Shown in pieces: positions 55,805-64,000 of a stretch of 64,000 nucleotides of DNA. The stretch covers positions 868,001-932,000 of the forward strand of contig NZ_CP058907.1 of NCBI RefSeq assembly GCF_013415845.1, read 5' to 3'. The stretch's first letter is position 1; every line of letters starts with the position of its first letter. Made by a program: the position numbers and the translations under genes. Origin of the DNA: Rhodopseudomonas palustris. Its GTDB lineage: Bacteria; Pseudomonadota; Alphaproteobacteria; Rhizobiales; Xanthobacteraceae. The notes beneath the pieces are model-generated. The model did not search any database, had not been told where the DNA came from, and saw only the letters and a list, made by a program, of their open reading frames with translations.

Positions 55805-56389
55805 ATGAGCCTTGCAACCATGGCCGTGCCTTCGGCTGGCCGGCGCCGCCCGCGCCTTGCCGTGCTGACGTTGCTTCTTGTTGTCGGCGGTGGAGGCGGC
55901 GCGCTGGCCGAGACGCCGCTGCCGGACAGCGAGAACGGCCGCTACGCATTTAAGCCGTCGGCCGACGGGGTGGTGCGGCTCGATACCCGCACCGGTAAGG
56001 TCTCGACTTGCACGGATAAAGGCAGCGGATGGGCCTGCTACGAGATCGCCGACGAACGCGCCGCGTTCGATGCCGAGACCGGACGGCTACAGGCAGAAAT
56101 CGATCGGTTGAAGAAAGAGGCCGATGCGCTCCGTGCCGCCAATGACAGCCTGAAGGCGCAGCTCGCCAGTGCCGGCCAGCCCAGCGGCAAGACCGATGAG
56201 GCTTTGCCGAAGAGCGACAAGCTGCCCCAGCCGCAGATCACCGAGAAGGACGGCCAGCGCAAACTGGAAATCCCGCTGCCGAGCGATCAGGACGTCAATC
56301 GTGTGATGGGCTTCCTCGAACGCGCCTGGCGCCGCCTGGTCGAGACCGCCAATCGGCTGCAAAAGGACTTCAGCGGCGACAAGATCTGA
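55805..56389 (+). CDS. Exported coiled-coil protein of unknown function
   Basis: A 194-residue protein with a signal peptide (RRRPRLAVLTLLLVVGGGGG, cleavage near ALAE). The mature part starts with a small beta-type segment (GRYAFKPSADGVVRLDTRTG, CTDKGSGWACYEIADE, with two cysteines), followed by a coiled coil (ETGRLQAEIDRLKKEADALR onward) and a C-terminal helix (FLERAWRRLVETANRLQKDF). It is probably periplasmic. No family is recognised. Downstream of the isomerase by 45 bases, possibly co-transcribed. Confidence 0.8.
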   Translation: MSLATMAVPSAGRRRPRLAVLTLLLVVGGGGGALAETPLPDSENGRYAFKPSADGVVRLDTRTGKVSTCTDKGSGWACYEIADERAAFDAETGRLQAEIDRLKKEADALRAANDSLKAQLASAGQPSGKTDEALPKSDKLPQPQITEKDGQRKLEIPLPSDQDVNRVMGFLERAWRRLVETANRLQKDFSGDKI

Positions 56390-56412
56390 TCGGCCGCGAT
56401 GCGAGATCTTCG

Positions 56413-56886
56413 ATGAGTTCATCACGTACTCTCAGCCGCGCGCCGCTGGCGCGCGCGACTGTCACCAGCGTCGCTTCGTCGGCTCTGACGGTGCAGACGG
56501 GTGGGACCGGCTTCACCGACATCACGCGCGAGATCGCGGCGTTCGTCGCCGAGGCGCAGGCGAAAGACGGCGGCGTCACCGTGTTCGTGCGCCACACCTC
56601 AGCGTCGCTGACGATCCAGGAAAATGCCGATCCGACCGTGCTGACAGATCTAACGACGGTGCTGAACCGGCTCGCGCCGGAGAATGCCGGTTGGCGTCAC
56701 GACACCGAAGGGCCGGACGACATGCCGGCGCACGTCAAGACGATGCTGACGTCGGTCTCGCTGCAGATTCCGGTGCTGCAGGGCCGGCTCGCTCTCGGCA
56801 CCTGGCAGGGCGTCTATCTGATCGAACACCGCGCGCGGCCGCATCGCCGAGAGGTCGTACTGCAGTTCATCGGCACGACCGGGTAG
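56413..56886 (+). CDS. YjbQ/UPF0047 family protein
   Basis: A 157-residue protein matching the secondary thiamine-phosphate synthase YjbQ family: FTDITREIAAFVAEAQ, TVFVRHTSASLTIQENADP, WRHDTEGPDDMPAHVKTML and LALGTWQGVYLIEHRARPH, with the conserved His and Glu residues that form the active pocket. The family has weak thiamine-phosphate synthase activity in E. coli, but its true role is uncertain. 23 bases after the coiled-coil gene. Confidence 0.92.
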   Translation: MSSSRTLSRAPLARATVTSVASSALTVQTGGTGFTDITREIAAFVAEAQAKDGGVTVFVRHTSASLTIQENADPTVLTDLTTVLNRLAPENAGWRHDTEGPDDMPAHVKTMLTSVSLQIPVLQGRLALGTWQGVYLIEHRARPHRREVVLQFIGTTG

Positions 56887-56904
56887 TCTCTCTTCTCGAT
56901 CATT

Positions 56905-56985
56905 TCGTCTTTGCGAGCGACGCGAACCGATCCAGCACGGTGCACCGAGTTGGATTGGTTCATCGCTTCGCTTCTCGCTATGAAG
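56905..56985. repeat. Degenerate palindromic repeat, family 2
   Basis: TTTGCGAGCGACGCGAACCG and ATCCAG on the left, TTGGATTGGTTCATCGCTTC and GCTATGAAG on the right, a decayed copy of the family 2 element between convergent genes. Confidence 0.65.
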
Positions 56986-57010
56986 CTGCGAGGGATATCA
57001 GTCTTCTAAA

Positions 57011-57040
57011 ACAAAGCGGCCGCGGATTGCTCCGCGGCCG
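57011..57040 (-). terminator. Rho-independent terminator of the MFS transporter gene
   Basis: Perfect ten-base arms CGGCCGCGGA (57017-57026) and TCCGCGGCCG (57031-57040) with loop TTGC. On the minus strand the stem is followed by a T-rich tract (CTTTGTTTTAG). Confidence 0.82.
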
Positions 57041-57083
57041 TTGCTATTTGGACGGTCCGGCTGAGACGCCGGGCCGATGATCA

Positions 57084-58748
57084 TCAGGTCTTGCTGATGT
57101 CGACGTTCTTGGTTTCCGGCAGGAAGATCAGGCCGATCACCACAGTGATCGACGCGAACACGATCGGGTACCACAGGCCGGCATAGATATCGCCGGTCGA
57201 GGCGACGATCGCGAACGCGGTCGCCGGCAGCAGGCCACCGAACCAGCCGTTACCGATGTGATACGGCAGCGACATCGAGGTGTAGCGGATCCGAGTCGGG
57301 AACAGTTCGACCAGCAGCGCCGCGATCGGGCCGTAGACCATCGTGACGAACAGCACCAGGACGAACAACAGTCCGATCACCGCCGCGGTGCTCGAATTGA
57401 ACACGTCGAACGGGTGCGCCATCTTGATGATCTGCGGGTTGCCGGCCTTCGGGTAACCAGCTTCCTGCACCGCCGCCAGCACCTGCGGGTTGGAGGTCTT
57501 GGCGTCGGTGTAAGGCACTTCTTTCTCGTTCACCATCACCTTGACGCCGGAGCCGGCGGGGCCGTTGACGGTGGAGTACTTCACCGAGGACTTCGACAGG
57601 AAGTCGCGCGCGGTGTCGCACGGCTTGGTGAAGACGCGGGTGCCGACCGGGTTGAACAGGTCGCCGCAGCCCGCCGGATCGGCGACGACTTGCACCTTCA
57701 CGGTCTCGATCGCCTTTTCCAGTGCCGGGTTGGCGTATGTCGTGATCATCCGGAATATCGGGAAGAACGACAGTGCCGCGATCAGACAGCCGGTGAGGAT
57801 GATCGGCTTGCGGCCGATCTTGTCCGACAGCCAGCCGAAGATGATGAAGAAGCCGGTGCCGAGCAGCAGCGACCACGCGATCAGCAGGTTCGAGGTGTAG
57901 CCGTCGACCTTCAGGATCGATTGCAGGAAGAACAGCGCGTAGAACTGGCCGGTGTACCAGACAACGCCCTGGCCCATCACCGCACCGAGCAGCGCGATCA
58001 GCACGATCTTCGCGTTGCCCCAGTTGGCGAACGCTTCGGTCAGCGGCGCCTTCGAGCTCTTGCCTTCCTCCTTCATCTTCTTGAACACCGGCGACTCGTT
58101 GAGCCGCAGCCGGATCCAGACCGAGACGCCGAGCAAGGCGACCGACACCAGGAACGGCACGCGCCAGCCCCAATCGGCGAACGCCACTTCGCCCACGATG
58201 GTGCGGGTGGCGAGGATCACCAGCAGCGACAGGAACAGGCCGAGGGTCGCGGTGGTCTGAATGAATGCGGTGTAGTAGCCGCGCTTGCCGGGCGGAGCAT
58301 GCTCGGCCACGTAGGTCGCGGCGCCACCGTATTCGCCGCCGAGCGCGAGGCCCTGCAGCAGGCGCAGCGTGATCAGGATGATCGGGGCGGCAATGCCGAT
58401 GGTGGCCGCATTGGGCAGCAGGCCGACGATAAAGGTCGACAGGCCCATGATCAGGATGGTGACCAGGAAGGTGTATTTACGGCCGACGATGTCGCCGACC
58501 CGGCCGAACACGATGGCGCCGAACGGGCGCACCAGGAAACCGGCGGCGAAGGCGAGCAGCGCGAAAATGTCCCGGGTGGCCGGCGGATAAGCGCTGAAGA
58601 ACTGGGCGCCGATAATCGCGGCGAGCGAACCGTACAGATAGAAGTCGTACCATTCGAAAACGGTACCGAGCGAAGATGCAAGAATGACGAAGCGCTCGTC
58701 GCGGGTCATTCCACCCGATCGCCTGCTCGTCGCGGCAAGTGTAGCCAT
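57084..58748 (-). CDS. MFS transporter, metabolite:H+ symporter (MHS) type, with large loop domain
   Basis: A 554-residue inner-membrane transporter of the ProP/KgtP/ShiA group: LGTVFEWYDFYLYGSLAAII, RPFGAIVFGRVGDIVGRKYT, LRLLQGLALGGEYGGAATYV. Usual length is about 430-500; here residues about 335-452, between two membrane helices, form an extra soluble domain with two cysteines (Cys361 and Cys377), predicted on the outer face. The substrate is probably an organic acid or osmolyte. It is divergent from the CrbR-like response regulator and has its own terminator. Confidence 0.92.
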   Translation of the reverse strand: MATLAATSRRSGGMTRDERFVILASSLGTVFEWYDFYLYGSLAAIIGAQFFSAYPPATRDIFALLAFAAGFLVRPFGAIVFGRVGDIVGRKYTFLVTILIMGLSTFIVGLLPNAATIGIAAPIILITLRLLQGLALGGEYGGAATYVAEHAPPGKRGYYTAFIQTTATLGLFLSLLVILATRTIVGEVAFADWGWRVPFLVSVALLGVSVWIRLRLNESPVFKKMKEEGKSSKAPLTEAFANWGNAKIVLIALLGAVMGQGVVWYTGQFYALFFLQSILKVDGYTSNLLIAWSLLLGTGFFIIFGWLSDKIGRKPIILTGCLIAALSFFPIFRMITTYANPALEKAIETVKVQVVADPAGCGDLFNPVGTRVFTKPCDTARDFLSKSSVKYSTVNGPAGSGVKVMVNEKEVPYTDAKTSNPQVLAAVQEAGYPKAGNPQIIKMAHPFDVFNSSTAAVIGLLFVLVLFVTMVYGPIAALLVELFPTRIRYTSMSLPYHIGNGWFGGLLPATAFAIVASTGDIYAGLWYPIVFASITVVIGLIFLPETKNVDISKT

Positions 58749-59084
58749 CAGCGTCTGCCTCCCTTGGGTTGTGTCGAGGGCTATGTTGTTGTTTTATTTG
58801 AGGTCCGAGCCACGGCGCCGGGCGCGCGGCAACGGTCCGTCAGTGTACGGTAACATCGGTACCGTCCTGCGGCATTACGACTTTCGACGCCAAATCCGCT
58901 GATAGTTGCGCTTGCTCAATGTTTTTGGGTTGCCGCGAGGGCATGATGGTACGGACAAGGCATTCACGTCCGCCTTGCCAGCCGTCCATCAGAGGGCGAC
59001 ACTTGCCACCCAACTTGCCATCGGTTCGCTTTGGCGGTCCGAGAGCGAAGACGGTTTGGTTCCAGCTTGCGAGTAAGGGACACC
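58749..59084. other. Divergent intergenic region with an inverted repeat (MFS / response regulator)
   Basis: About 336 bases between divergent genes, with no gene. It contains the inverted repeat ACGGTA-ACATCGG-TACCGT (58847-58865), spaced like a site for a dimeric HTH protein such as the adjacent LuxR-type response regulator. T-rich patches near 58780-58800 and 58918-58930 may be promoter parts. Confidence 0.5.
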
Positions 59085-59762
59085 ATGAGCACCCCCGCCA
59101 GCACGCACTTGATCATTGCCGACGACCACCCGTTGTTTCGCGATGCGCTCCGCCTGGCGGTTGCCAGCGTGGTCTCCTCCGCGAAGATCGGTGAGGTCGG
59201 TTCCTTCGAAGACCTGACTGCAATGCTCGAGCGCGAGGGCGACGTCGACCTGGTGCTGCTCGACCTCAAGATGCCTGGGATCAGCGGTTTTTCCGGACTG
59301 ATCTATCTCCGGGCACAGTATCCGGCGATCCCGGTGGTCGTCGTGTCGGCCAGCGACGACGTCGAAACCATCCGCCGCTCGCTCGATTTCGGCGCCTCCG
59401 GCTTCGTGCCGAAGCGGTTCGGTGTCGAAAAGCTCGGCGAAGCGATTCTGCGGGTGCTGGACGGCGACGTCTGGGTTCCGCCGGATGTCGATCTGTCGGC
59501 TGCGGCCGATCCCGAGACCTCCAAGCTGCGCGATCGGCTGGTGACGCTCACCCCGCAGCAGGTGCGGGTGCTGATGATGCTGTCCGAAGGCCTGCTCAAC
59601 AAGCAGATCGCCTACGAGCTCGGGGTGTCGGAAGCGACCATCAAGGCTCACGTCTCGGCGATCCTGCAGAAGCTCGGCGTCGAAAGCCGCACCCAGGCGG
59701 TGATCGCCGCGGCCAAGATTTCCGGCAGCCAGTGGCGCCAGGAAGAGCCGATCGCGTCGTAA
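59085..59762 (+). CDS. LuxR/NarL-type response regulator (CrbR/ErdR-like)
   Basis: A 225-residue two-component regulator. Receiver domain 1-125: acidic pair in IIADDHPLFRDAL, phospho-acceptor Asp60 in LVLLDLKMPG, conserved Ser88 and Lys110. C-terminal LuxR HTH about 155-215: LTPQQVRVLMMLSEGLLNKQ, SEATIKAHVSAILQKLGV. Its opposite neighbour is a transporter-domain histidine kinase, as in the CrbS/CrbR and MxtR/ErdR systems that control acetate use; the assignment rests on this pairing and domain layout. The start at 59085 has AAGGGA upstream. Confidence 0.92.
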   Translation: MSTPASTHLIIADDHPLFRDALRLAVASVVSSAKIGEVGSFEDLTAMLEREGDVDLVLLDLKMPGISGFSGLIYLRAQYPAIPVVVVSASDDVETIRRSLDFGASGFVPKRFGVEKLGEAILRVLDGDVWVPPDVDLSAAADPETSKLRDRLVTLTPQQVRVLMMLSEGLLNKQIAYELGVSEATIKAHVSAILQKLGVESRTQAVIAAAKISGSQWRQEEPIAS

Positions 59763-59800
59763 GGGGGCTTTCTTCTTTAAGCACCGACGGCGTCGCGACT

Positions 59801-59884
59801 GGCATTGCGAGCAAAGCGAAGCAATCCAAAGGCCCTGCGTGGGCCTCTGGATTGCTTCGTCGACTTCGTCTCCTCGCAATGACG
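59801..59884. repeat. Palindromic repeat, family 2
   Basis: GCATTGCGAGCAAAGCGAAG and CAATCCAAAGGCC on the left pair with GGCCTCTGGATTGCTTCG and CCTCGCAATGACG on the right. It lies between the convergent regulator and kinase genes. Confidence 0.88.
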
Positions 59885-59924
59885 CGCCGAACTTAGCCCT
59901 GCACCAAATTCCGCATTCGCGCGC

Positions 59925-62900
59925 TTACTCCGCCGCCACGACCGACTGCTGGGCGTGCCACTGGCTCAGCAGGGCCCGCAGCGAGGCGGCTTTCACTGGT
60001 TTGTTCAGCACCGCGATCTCCTCCTGCCGCGCCGAGGCGCGAACGCCCGGACTGCGGTCGGCCGTGATCAGGATCGCCGGGATGCTCTGGCCGAAGCGCT
60101 GGCGGATTTCACGAATCGCTGCGATGCCGTTGCCACGATCGAGGTGATAGTCGACCAGAAGGCCGGTGACGCGCTGCTCGCTGCTCTCGATCGCGCGGAT
60201 CGCGGCCTCCGGATCGGCCACCGCGATCACCTTGGCGTCCCAGGTGGTCAGCAGCGTCTTCATGCCGTCGAGGATCGCCGGGTCGTTCTCGATGCAGACT
60301 ACCAGGATGCCGCTCATCGAGGCGCGCGACAGCGGCGTCGCGCTGGTTACCGCCGCGGTGTGGTTGACGGCTTCGGCGACCGGCACCGTCACCGAGAAGC
60401 ACGAGCCGCCGCCGCGGTTGGAATCCAGCGCGATGCCGTGATTGAGCACCCGCGCCAGCCGCTCCACGATCGACAGCCCGAGCCCCAGCCCGCGGGCAAT
60501 CCGCGCGCCCTGTTCGAGCCGGTGAAACTCCTTGAAGATCTCGCCCCGCTTGAGGATCGGCACGCCGACGCCGGTGTCGTAGATGCCGATGCGGAGCGAT
60601 TGGCCCTGACGGCGGCAGCCGACCAGAACGCGGCCCTGCGGGGTGTATTTGATCGCGTTGGAGATCAGGTTCTGCATCAGCCGGCGCAGCATCAGCCGGT
60701 CCGACTGCACCGGCAGTGAGCACGGCACGAAGGTCAGCTCCAGGCCCTTGGCGCGTGCGGTGGGCGAGAACTCGATCTCCAGCGACCGCATCAGATCGCC
60801 GATCACGAAATTCGAGAGCGAGGGCGTCATCGCGCCGGCGTCGAGCCGCGAGATGTCGAGCAGCGCGCCAATGATCTCTTCAATCGCCTGCAGCGACTCG
60901 TCGATATTCTCGACCAGCCGCGAGTCTTCGCCGCCGTTCTGGCGCTCGACCAGGCTGGTGGCGTAGAGCCGTGCCGCGTTGAGCGGCTGCAGGATGTCGT
61001 GGCTGGCGGCGGCGAGGAAGCGGGTCTTGGAGATGTTGGCTTCTTCGGCTGTGCTCTTGGCGAGCGCGAGCTGCGAATTCAGCCGGGTCAGCTCCTCGGT
61101 GCGTTCGCGCACCCGGCGTTCCAGTGTGGCATTGGCACGCTCCAGCGCTTCGGCGGCTTCGAAGCTCGGGGTGACGTCGGAGAAGGTGATCACCAAGCCA
61201 CCGTCGGGCATCCGGTTGGCGCGGACCTCGACCACCAGATGGCGGTCCGGGAAGCGCTCGATGAACGGCTCGCCCTCTGTAGTATAGGCCGCCATCCGCA
61301 TCTGGGTATGCGCTTCGGCGTCGATCGGCGCGATGCTGTTGCTGGCGAGGAATTCCAGGATCTCGATCAGCGGGATGCCGATCTGGATGATGTGCGGCGG
61401 CAGCCCCAGGATCTCGCCGAACTGCCGGTTCGAGCAGATCAGTTGCAGCTCGGGATTGAACACCGCGATGCCCTGGCGGACGTGATTCAGCGCGGTCTGC
61501 AGGATCTCGCGGTTGAAATGCAGCGCGGCGTGGGAGTCATCGAGCAGCTTCAGCGCAGCTTCGGCCGACACCGTGCGCTTGCGGAGCAGCAGCGACAGGA
61601 CCAGGCGGGACGAGGCCGCGCCGATCGAGGAGGCGATCAGATGCTCGGCGTGTTTCAACAGCTCGAAATCCGCCGGCGCGGCGGGGTCGAGCGTGATGCG
61701 GCGGCCGGCGGCGAAGCTGCGGAACGAGTCCCGCGCCCGCTCTGGGCCGAGATATTGCGACACCGCGCCGACGATGTCCTGCACCGTCACGGTGGTGCGC
61801 CAGCGCCGGAACGCCGGCGTCATTGGCGTCAGGGCGTCTGGCACGAACACTTCAGCCTGCAGCCGCTCGATCGAGGACGGCTGCCGCAACAGCGACAGCA
61901 GGACGTAGGCGACGAGATTGAGCGACAGGCTCCACAGCACGCCGTGGAGCAGCGGCGGCAGATCGGAGCCGAACAGCGCCTGCGGCCGCAGCGCCTCGAT
62001 GCCCCACGGGCCGTGCTGCAACAGCAGTAGCCCAGTGGTGCTGTTCTCCATGAAGCTCGGGATGAACAGCGTGTAGGCCCACACCGCAAACCCGACCAAT
62101 AGACCGCCGATCGCGCCGCGCGCGGTGGCGCGGCGCCAAATCAGCCCGCCGAAGAATGACGGCGCGAACTGCGCGATGGCCGCAAACGATAACAGGCCGA
62201 TCGCCGCGAGCTGCGTGTTGCCGAGCGCCCTGTAGTACAGATAGGCGAGGATCAGGATCGCGAAGATCGCCACCCGCCGGACCGTCAGCAGGAATCTGCC
62301 GAAATTGCGCTGTTCATCGGGACGCGGTGCGCCGTGCCGCTTCAGCACCAGCGGCATCACCAGATCGTTCGACACCATCACGGCCAGCGCGACGCATTCG
62401 ACGATCACCATCGCGGTGGCGGCCGACAGGCCCCCGATGAACACCGCAACGCTCAGCATCGGCGCGTCGGCATCGATCGGCAGCGCCAGCACGTACATGT
62501 CGCTGTCGACCTTGCCGAATGGGAATTTGACAAGGCCGGCGAGCGCGATCGGGATCACGAACAGGTTGATCGCCACGAGGTACAGCGGAAACAACCAGCG
62601 GGCGCGGCCGACCTCAGCCTCGTTGGAGTTCTCCACCACGCTGACGTGGAATTGCCGCGGCAGCATCATGAAGGCGCAGAACGACAGCGCAGTCATGGTC
62701 AGGAAGTTGGCCGGCGAGGTGGAATCCAGCGCGCGGACCGCTTCGGGCATCTGCATCGCCCGTTCGATCAGCGCCGACGGGCTGAACATCCAGAAGGTGA
62801 CGAAGATGCCGGCGGCCAGGAATGCCACCAGCTTCACGATCGACTCGGTGGCGACCGCGAGCATCAGCCCGTGCTGATGCTCGGTCGCGCTGGCCTGACG

Positions 62901-63434
62901 GGTGCCGAACAGGACGGTGAACAGCGCCATCGCCATTGCGACGATCAGCGCGATATCGCCGACAATCGGGATGTCGGCGATGTTGTGGTCGTCGCCGAGG
63001 ATGGTCTGCAGCGACGACGACACAGCCTTCAGCTGCAGTGCGATGTAGGGCACCGAGCCGATGATGGCGATGATCGCCACGGTGGCGGCGACCTTCTGAC
63101 TCTTGCCGTAGCGGGCGGCGATGAAGTCGGCGATCGAGGTGATGTTTTGCGATTTGGCCAGCCGGATGACGCGGCGCAGCAGCGGGGTGGCGACCAGAAC
63201 GACCAGGACTGGGCCGACATAGATCGCAAGGAAGTCGAAACTGGAGCGGCTGGCAAAACCGACCGACCCGAAGAACGTCCAGGACGTGCAGTAAATCGCC
63301 AGTGACAGCGGGTAGATCAATCCGCCGGCGCGCTCGCGCTGGCCTTGCGAGAGCCGATCGCCCCAGCTCGCGACGACGAACAGAAACCCGATGTAGGCGA
63401 GAGCGGCTGCGATCACGCCCCAGTCGTGCAGCAT
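59925..63434 (-). CDS. Hybrid histidine kinase with sodium:solute symporter domain (CrbS/MxtR-like)
   Basis: A 1169-residue sensor. Residues 1-515 form a sodium:solute-symporter-like membrane domain of about 13 helices (SLAIYCTSWTFFGSVGFASR is typical). A linker (520-620) follows, then PAS (about 640-760), a coiled coil, HisKA with His812 (ASHDILQPLNAARLY), HATPase (NLISNAIKYTP, DTGVGVP, GLGLGLSIV) and a C-terminal receiver with Asp1095 (LLVDYHLD) and Lys1145. Related kinases (CrbS, MxtR, CbrA) sense or import small nutrients such as acetate. Convergent with the likely partner regulator. Confidence 0.94.
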   Translation of the reverse strand: MLHDWGVIAAALAYIGFLFVVASWGDRLSQGQRERAGGLIYPLSLAIYCTSWTFFGSVGFASRSSFDFLAIYVGPVLVVLVATPLLRRVIRLAKSQNITSIADFIAARYGKSQKVAATVAIIAIIGSVPYIALQLKAVSSSLQTILGDDHNIADIPIVGDIALIVAMAMALFTVLFGTRQASATEHQHGLMLAVATESIVKLVAFLAAGIFVTFWMFSPSALIERAMQMPEAVRALDSTSPANFLTMTALSFCAFMMLPRQFHVSVVENSNEAEVGRARWLFPLYLVAINLFVIPIALAGLVKFPFGKVDSDMYVLALPIDADAPMLSVAVFIGGLSAATAMVIVECVALAVMVSNDLVMPLVLKRHGAPRPDEQRNFGRFLLTVRRVAIFAILILAYLYYRALGNTQLAAIGLLSFAAIAQFAPSFFGGLIWRRATARGAIGGLLVGFAVWAYTLFIPSFMENSTTGLLLLQHGPWGIEALRPQALFGSDLPPLLHGVLWSLSLNLVAYVLLSLLRQPSSIERLQAEVFVPDALTPMTPAFRRWRTTVTVQDIVGAVSQYLGPERARDSFRSFAAGRRITLDPAAPADFELLKHAEHLIASSIGAASSRLVLSLLLRKRTVSAEAALKLLDDSHAALHFNREILQTALNHVRQGIAVFNPELQLICSNRQFGEILGLPPHIIQIGIPLIEILEFLASNSIAPIDAEAHTQMRMAAYTTEGEPFIERFPDRHLVVEVRANRMPDGGLVITFSDVTPSFEAAEALERANATLERRVRERTEELTRLNSQLALAKSTAEEANISKTRFLAAASHDILQPLNAARLYATSLVERQNGGEDSRLVENIDESLQAIEEIIGALLDISRLDAGAMTPSLSNFVIGDLMRSLEIEFSPTARAKGLELTFVPCSLPVQSDRLMLRRLMQNLISNAIKYTPQGRVLVGCRRQGQSLRIGIYDTGVGVPILKRGEIFKEFHRLEQGARIARGLGLGLSIVERLARVLNHGIALDSNRGGGSCFSVTVPVAEAVNHTAAVTSATPLSRASMSGILVVCIENDPAILDGMKTLLTTWDAKVIAVADPEAAIRAIESSEQRVTGLLVDYHLDRGNGIAAIREIRQRFGQSIPAILITADRSPGVRASARQEEIAVLNKPVKAASLRALLSQWHAQQSVVAAE

Positions 63435-63533
63435 CGCGGTCGTGCTCCCTCGCGTCAGGCGGCAGGCGATTGATCAATCACTTCCCGCGCAGGCCGCCGG
63501 ATGCTGGCCTGCGGGACGCAATCGCAAGTCTAC

Positions 63534-63584
63534 CAAAACAGAAGGGGCGCCTGCGACAGGGATTTTCCCAGCCGCGGGCGCCCC
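63534..63584 (-). terminator. Candidate terminator after hemA
   Basis: Arms GGGGCGCC (63544-63551) and GGCGCCCC (63577-63584) with a 25-base loop; on the minus strand followed by CTTCTGTTTTGG. The loop is long, but the position between hemA and the kinase gene suits a terminator. Confidence 0.5.
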
Positions 63585-63622
63585 CGCCGAAAATCGTTAC
63601 CGCGTCGTGCGAGCGATGCGGA

Positions 63623-64000
63623 TCACTCCGCAGCGATCGCCTTGGCGCCGAGCGGCAGGCCGAGCTCGTTCCAGACCTGCACCAGGGCTTCGGCGAGTGC
63701 ATCGATCAGCTTGTCGTCGTGATACGGCGACGGCGTGATGCGGAGCCGTTCGAGGCCGCGGGCGACGGTCGGGTAATTGATCGGCTGAATGTAGATGTTG
63801 TGCTGTTCGAGCAGCAGATCGGACGCCTTCTTGCACTTCTCGGCGTCGCCGACGAACACCGGCACGATGTGGGTGTCAGTCGGCATCACCGGAATGCCGG
63901 CGTTGTTCAGCACCGCCTTGACGCGGGCAGCGCGGTCCTGATGGCGTTCACGCTCCCAGGTCGAGCTGCGCAGATGCTTGATCGCGGCAGTCGCGGCGGC
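63623..64000 (-). CDS. hemA: 5-aminolevulinate synthase, C-terminal part (runs off window)
   Basis: First step of tetrapyrrole synthesis by the Shemin (C4) route: glycine plus succinyl-CoA to 5-aminolevulinate, needed for heme and, in phototrophs, bacteriochlorophyll. Only the last 125 codons are present. The visible AAIKHLRSSTWERERHQD, GIPVMPTDTHIVPVFVGDAE, LLEQHNIYIQPINYPTVARG and ERLRITPSPYHDD match the ALAS C-terminal domain. The PLP lysine lies upstream, outside the window. In some relatives there are two hemA copies; which one this is cannot be told. Confidence 0.95.
   Translation of the reverse strand, partial: AAATAAIKHLRSSTWERERHQDRAARVKAVLNNAGIPVMPTDTHIVPVFVGDAEKCKKASDLLLEQHNIYIQPINYPTVARGLERLRITPSPYHDDKLIDALAEALVQVWNELGLPLGAKAIAAE

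Overview
The window is high-GC alphaproteobacterial chromosome. Gene content and order fit a Rhodopseudomonas palustris-like member of the Bradyrhizobium/Rhodopseudomonas family: coxB-coxA-ctaB-coxF-ctaG-coxC-DUF983-SURF1-thrC-M16 peptidase; a separate F0 ATP synthase operon with split b and b' subunits and no F1 genes; an ALAS-type hemA; IalB, Ohr/OhrR and a PodJ-like protein; and several families of short palindromic repeats. The species assignment is inference. No rRNA, tRNA, CRISPR array, prophage or insertion sequence was recognised. Nearly all DNA is coding.

Layout. 0-5 kb: end of an HTH regulator, DUF952, pyrD, an MBL-fold hydrolase, an exported beta-carbonic anhydrase and a MATE transporter. 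5.1-16.1 kb: the four-gene ligase-associated DNA damage response set, split into two arms. Exonuclease-ligase is on the minus strand (followed by DUF6460 and MATE), and DEXH helicase-PdeM is on the plus strand. A TPR-methyltransferase, a double beta-barrel outer-membrane protein and an orphan ABC binding protein lie between the arms. 16.3-21.5 kb: LysR/EamA pair, an Nramp-like transporter, and TauE with its TIGR02186 partner. 21.8-25.1 kb: a 1111-residue coiled-coil/Sel1 PodJ-like protein. 25.4-32.3 kb: a TetR regulator divergent from a fatty-acid beta-oxidation operon. 32.6-36 kb: glutathione genes (GST, MarR, gshA) and a PAN-domain protein. 36-40.8 kb: lepB-tldD, a DUF433/DUF5615 toxin-antitoxin-like pair, ohrR/ohr and IalB. 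41.2-51.4 kb: the cytochrome aa3 oxidase operon continuing into thrC, a peptidase and a GNAT. 52.2-54.9 kb: the F0 operon. 55-57 kb: HCCA isomerase, a coiled-coil exported protein and YjbQ. 57-63.4 kb: an MHS-type MFS transporter and a CrbS/CrbR-like acetate-switch two-component pair. The window ends inside hemA.

The most unusual signal is where the palindromic repeats fall. GC-rich repeats of one family lie in frame inside the ATP-dependent ligase and at two places in the helicase, and form the DNA between helicase and pdeM, so that pdeM seems to begin inside the repeat. A different repeat family supplies the start codon of the DUF983 gene in the cox operon. Other clear signals are matched operator-like palindromes for OhrR (both promoters), for the MarR protein next to GST, and for the TetR protein of the beta-oxidation operon, and a well-formed sigma-70-type promoter for the F0 operon.
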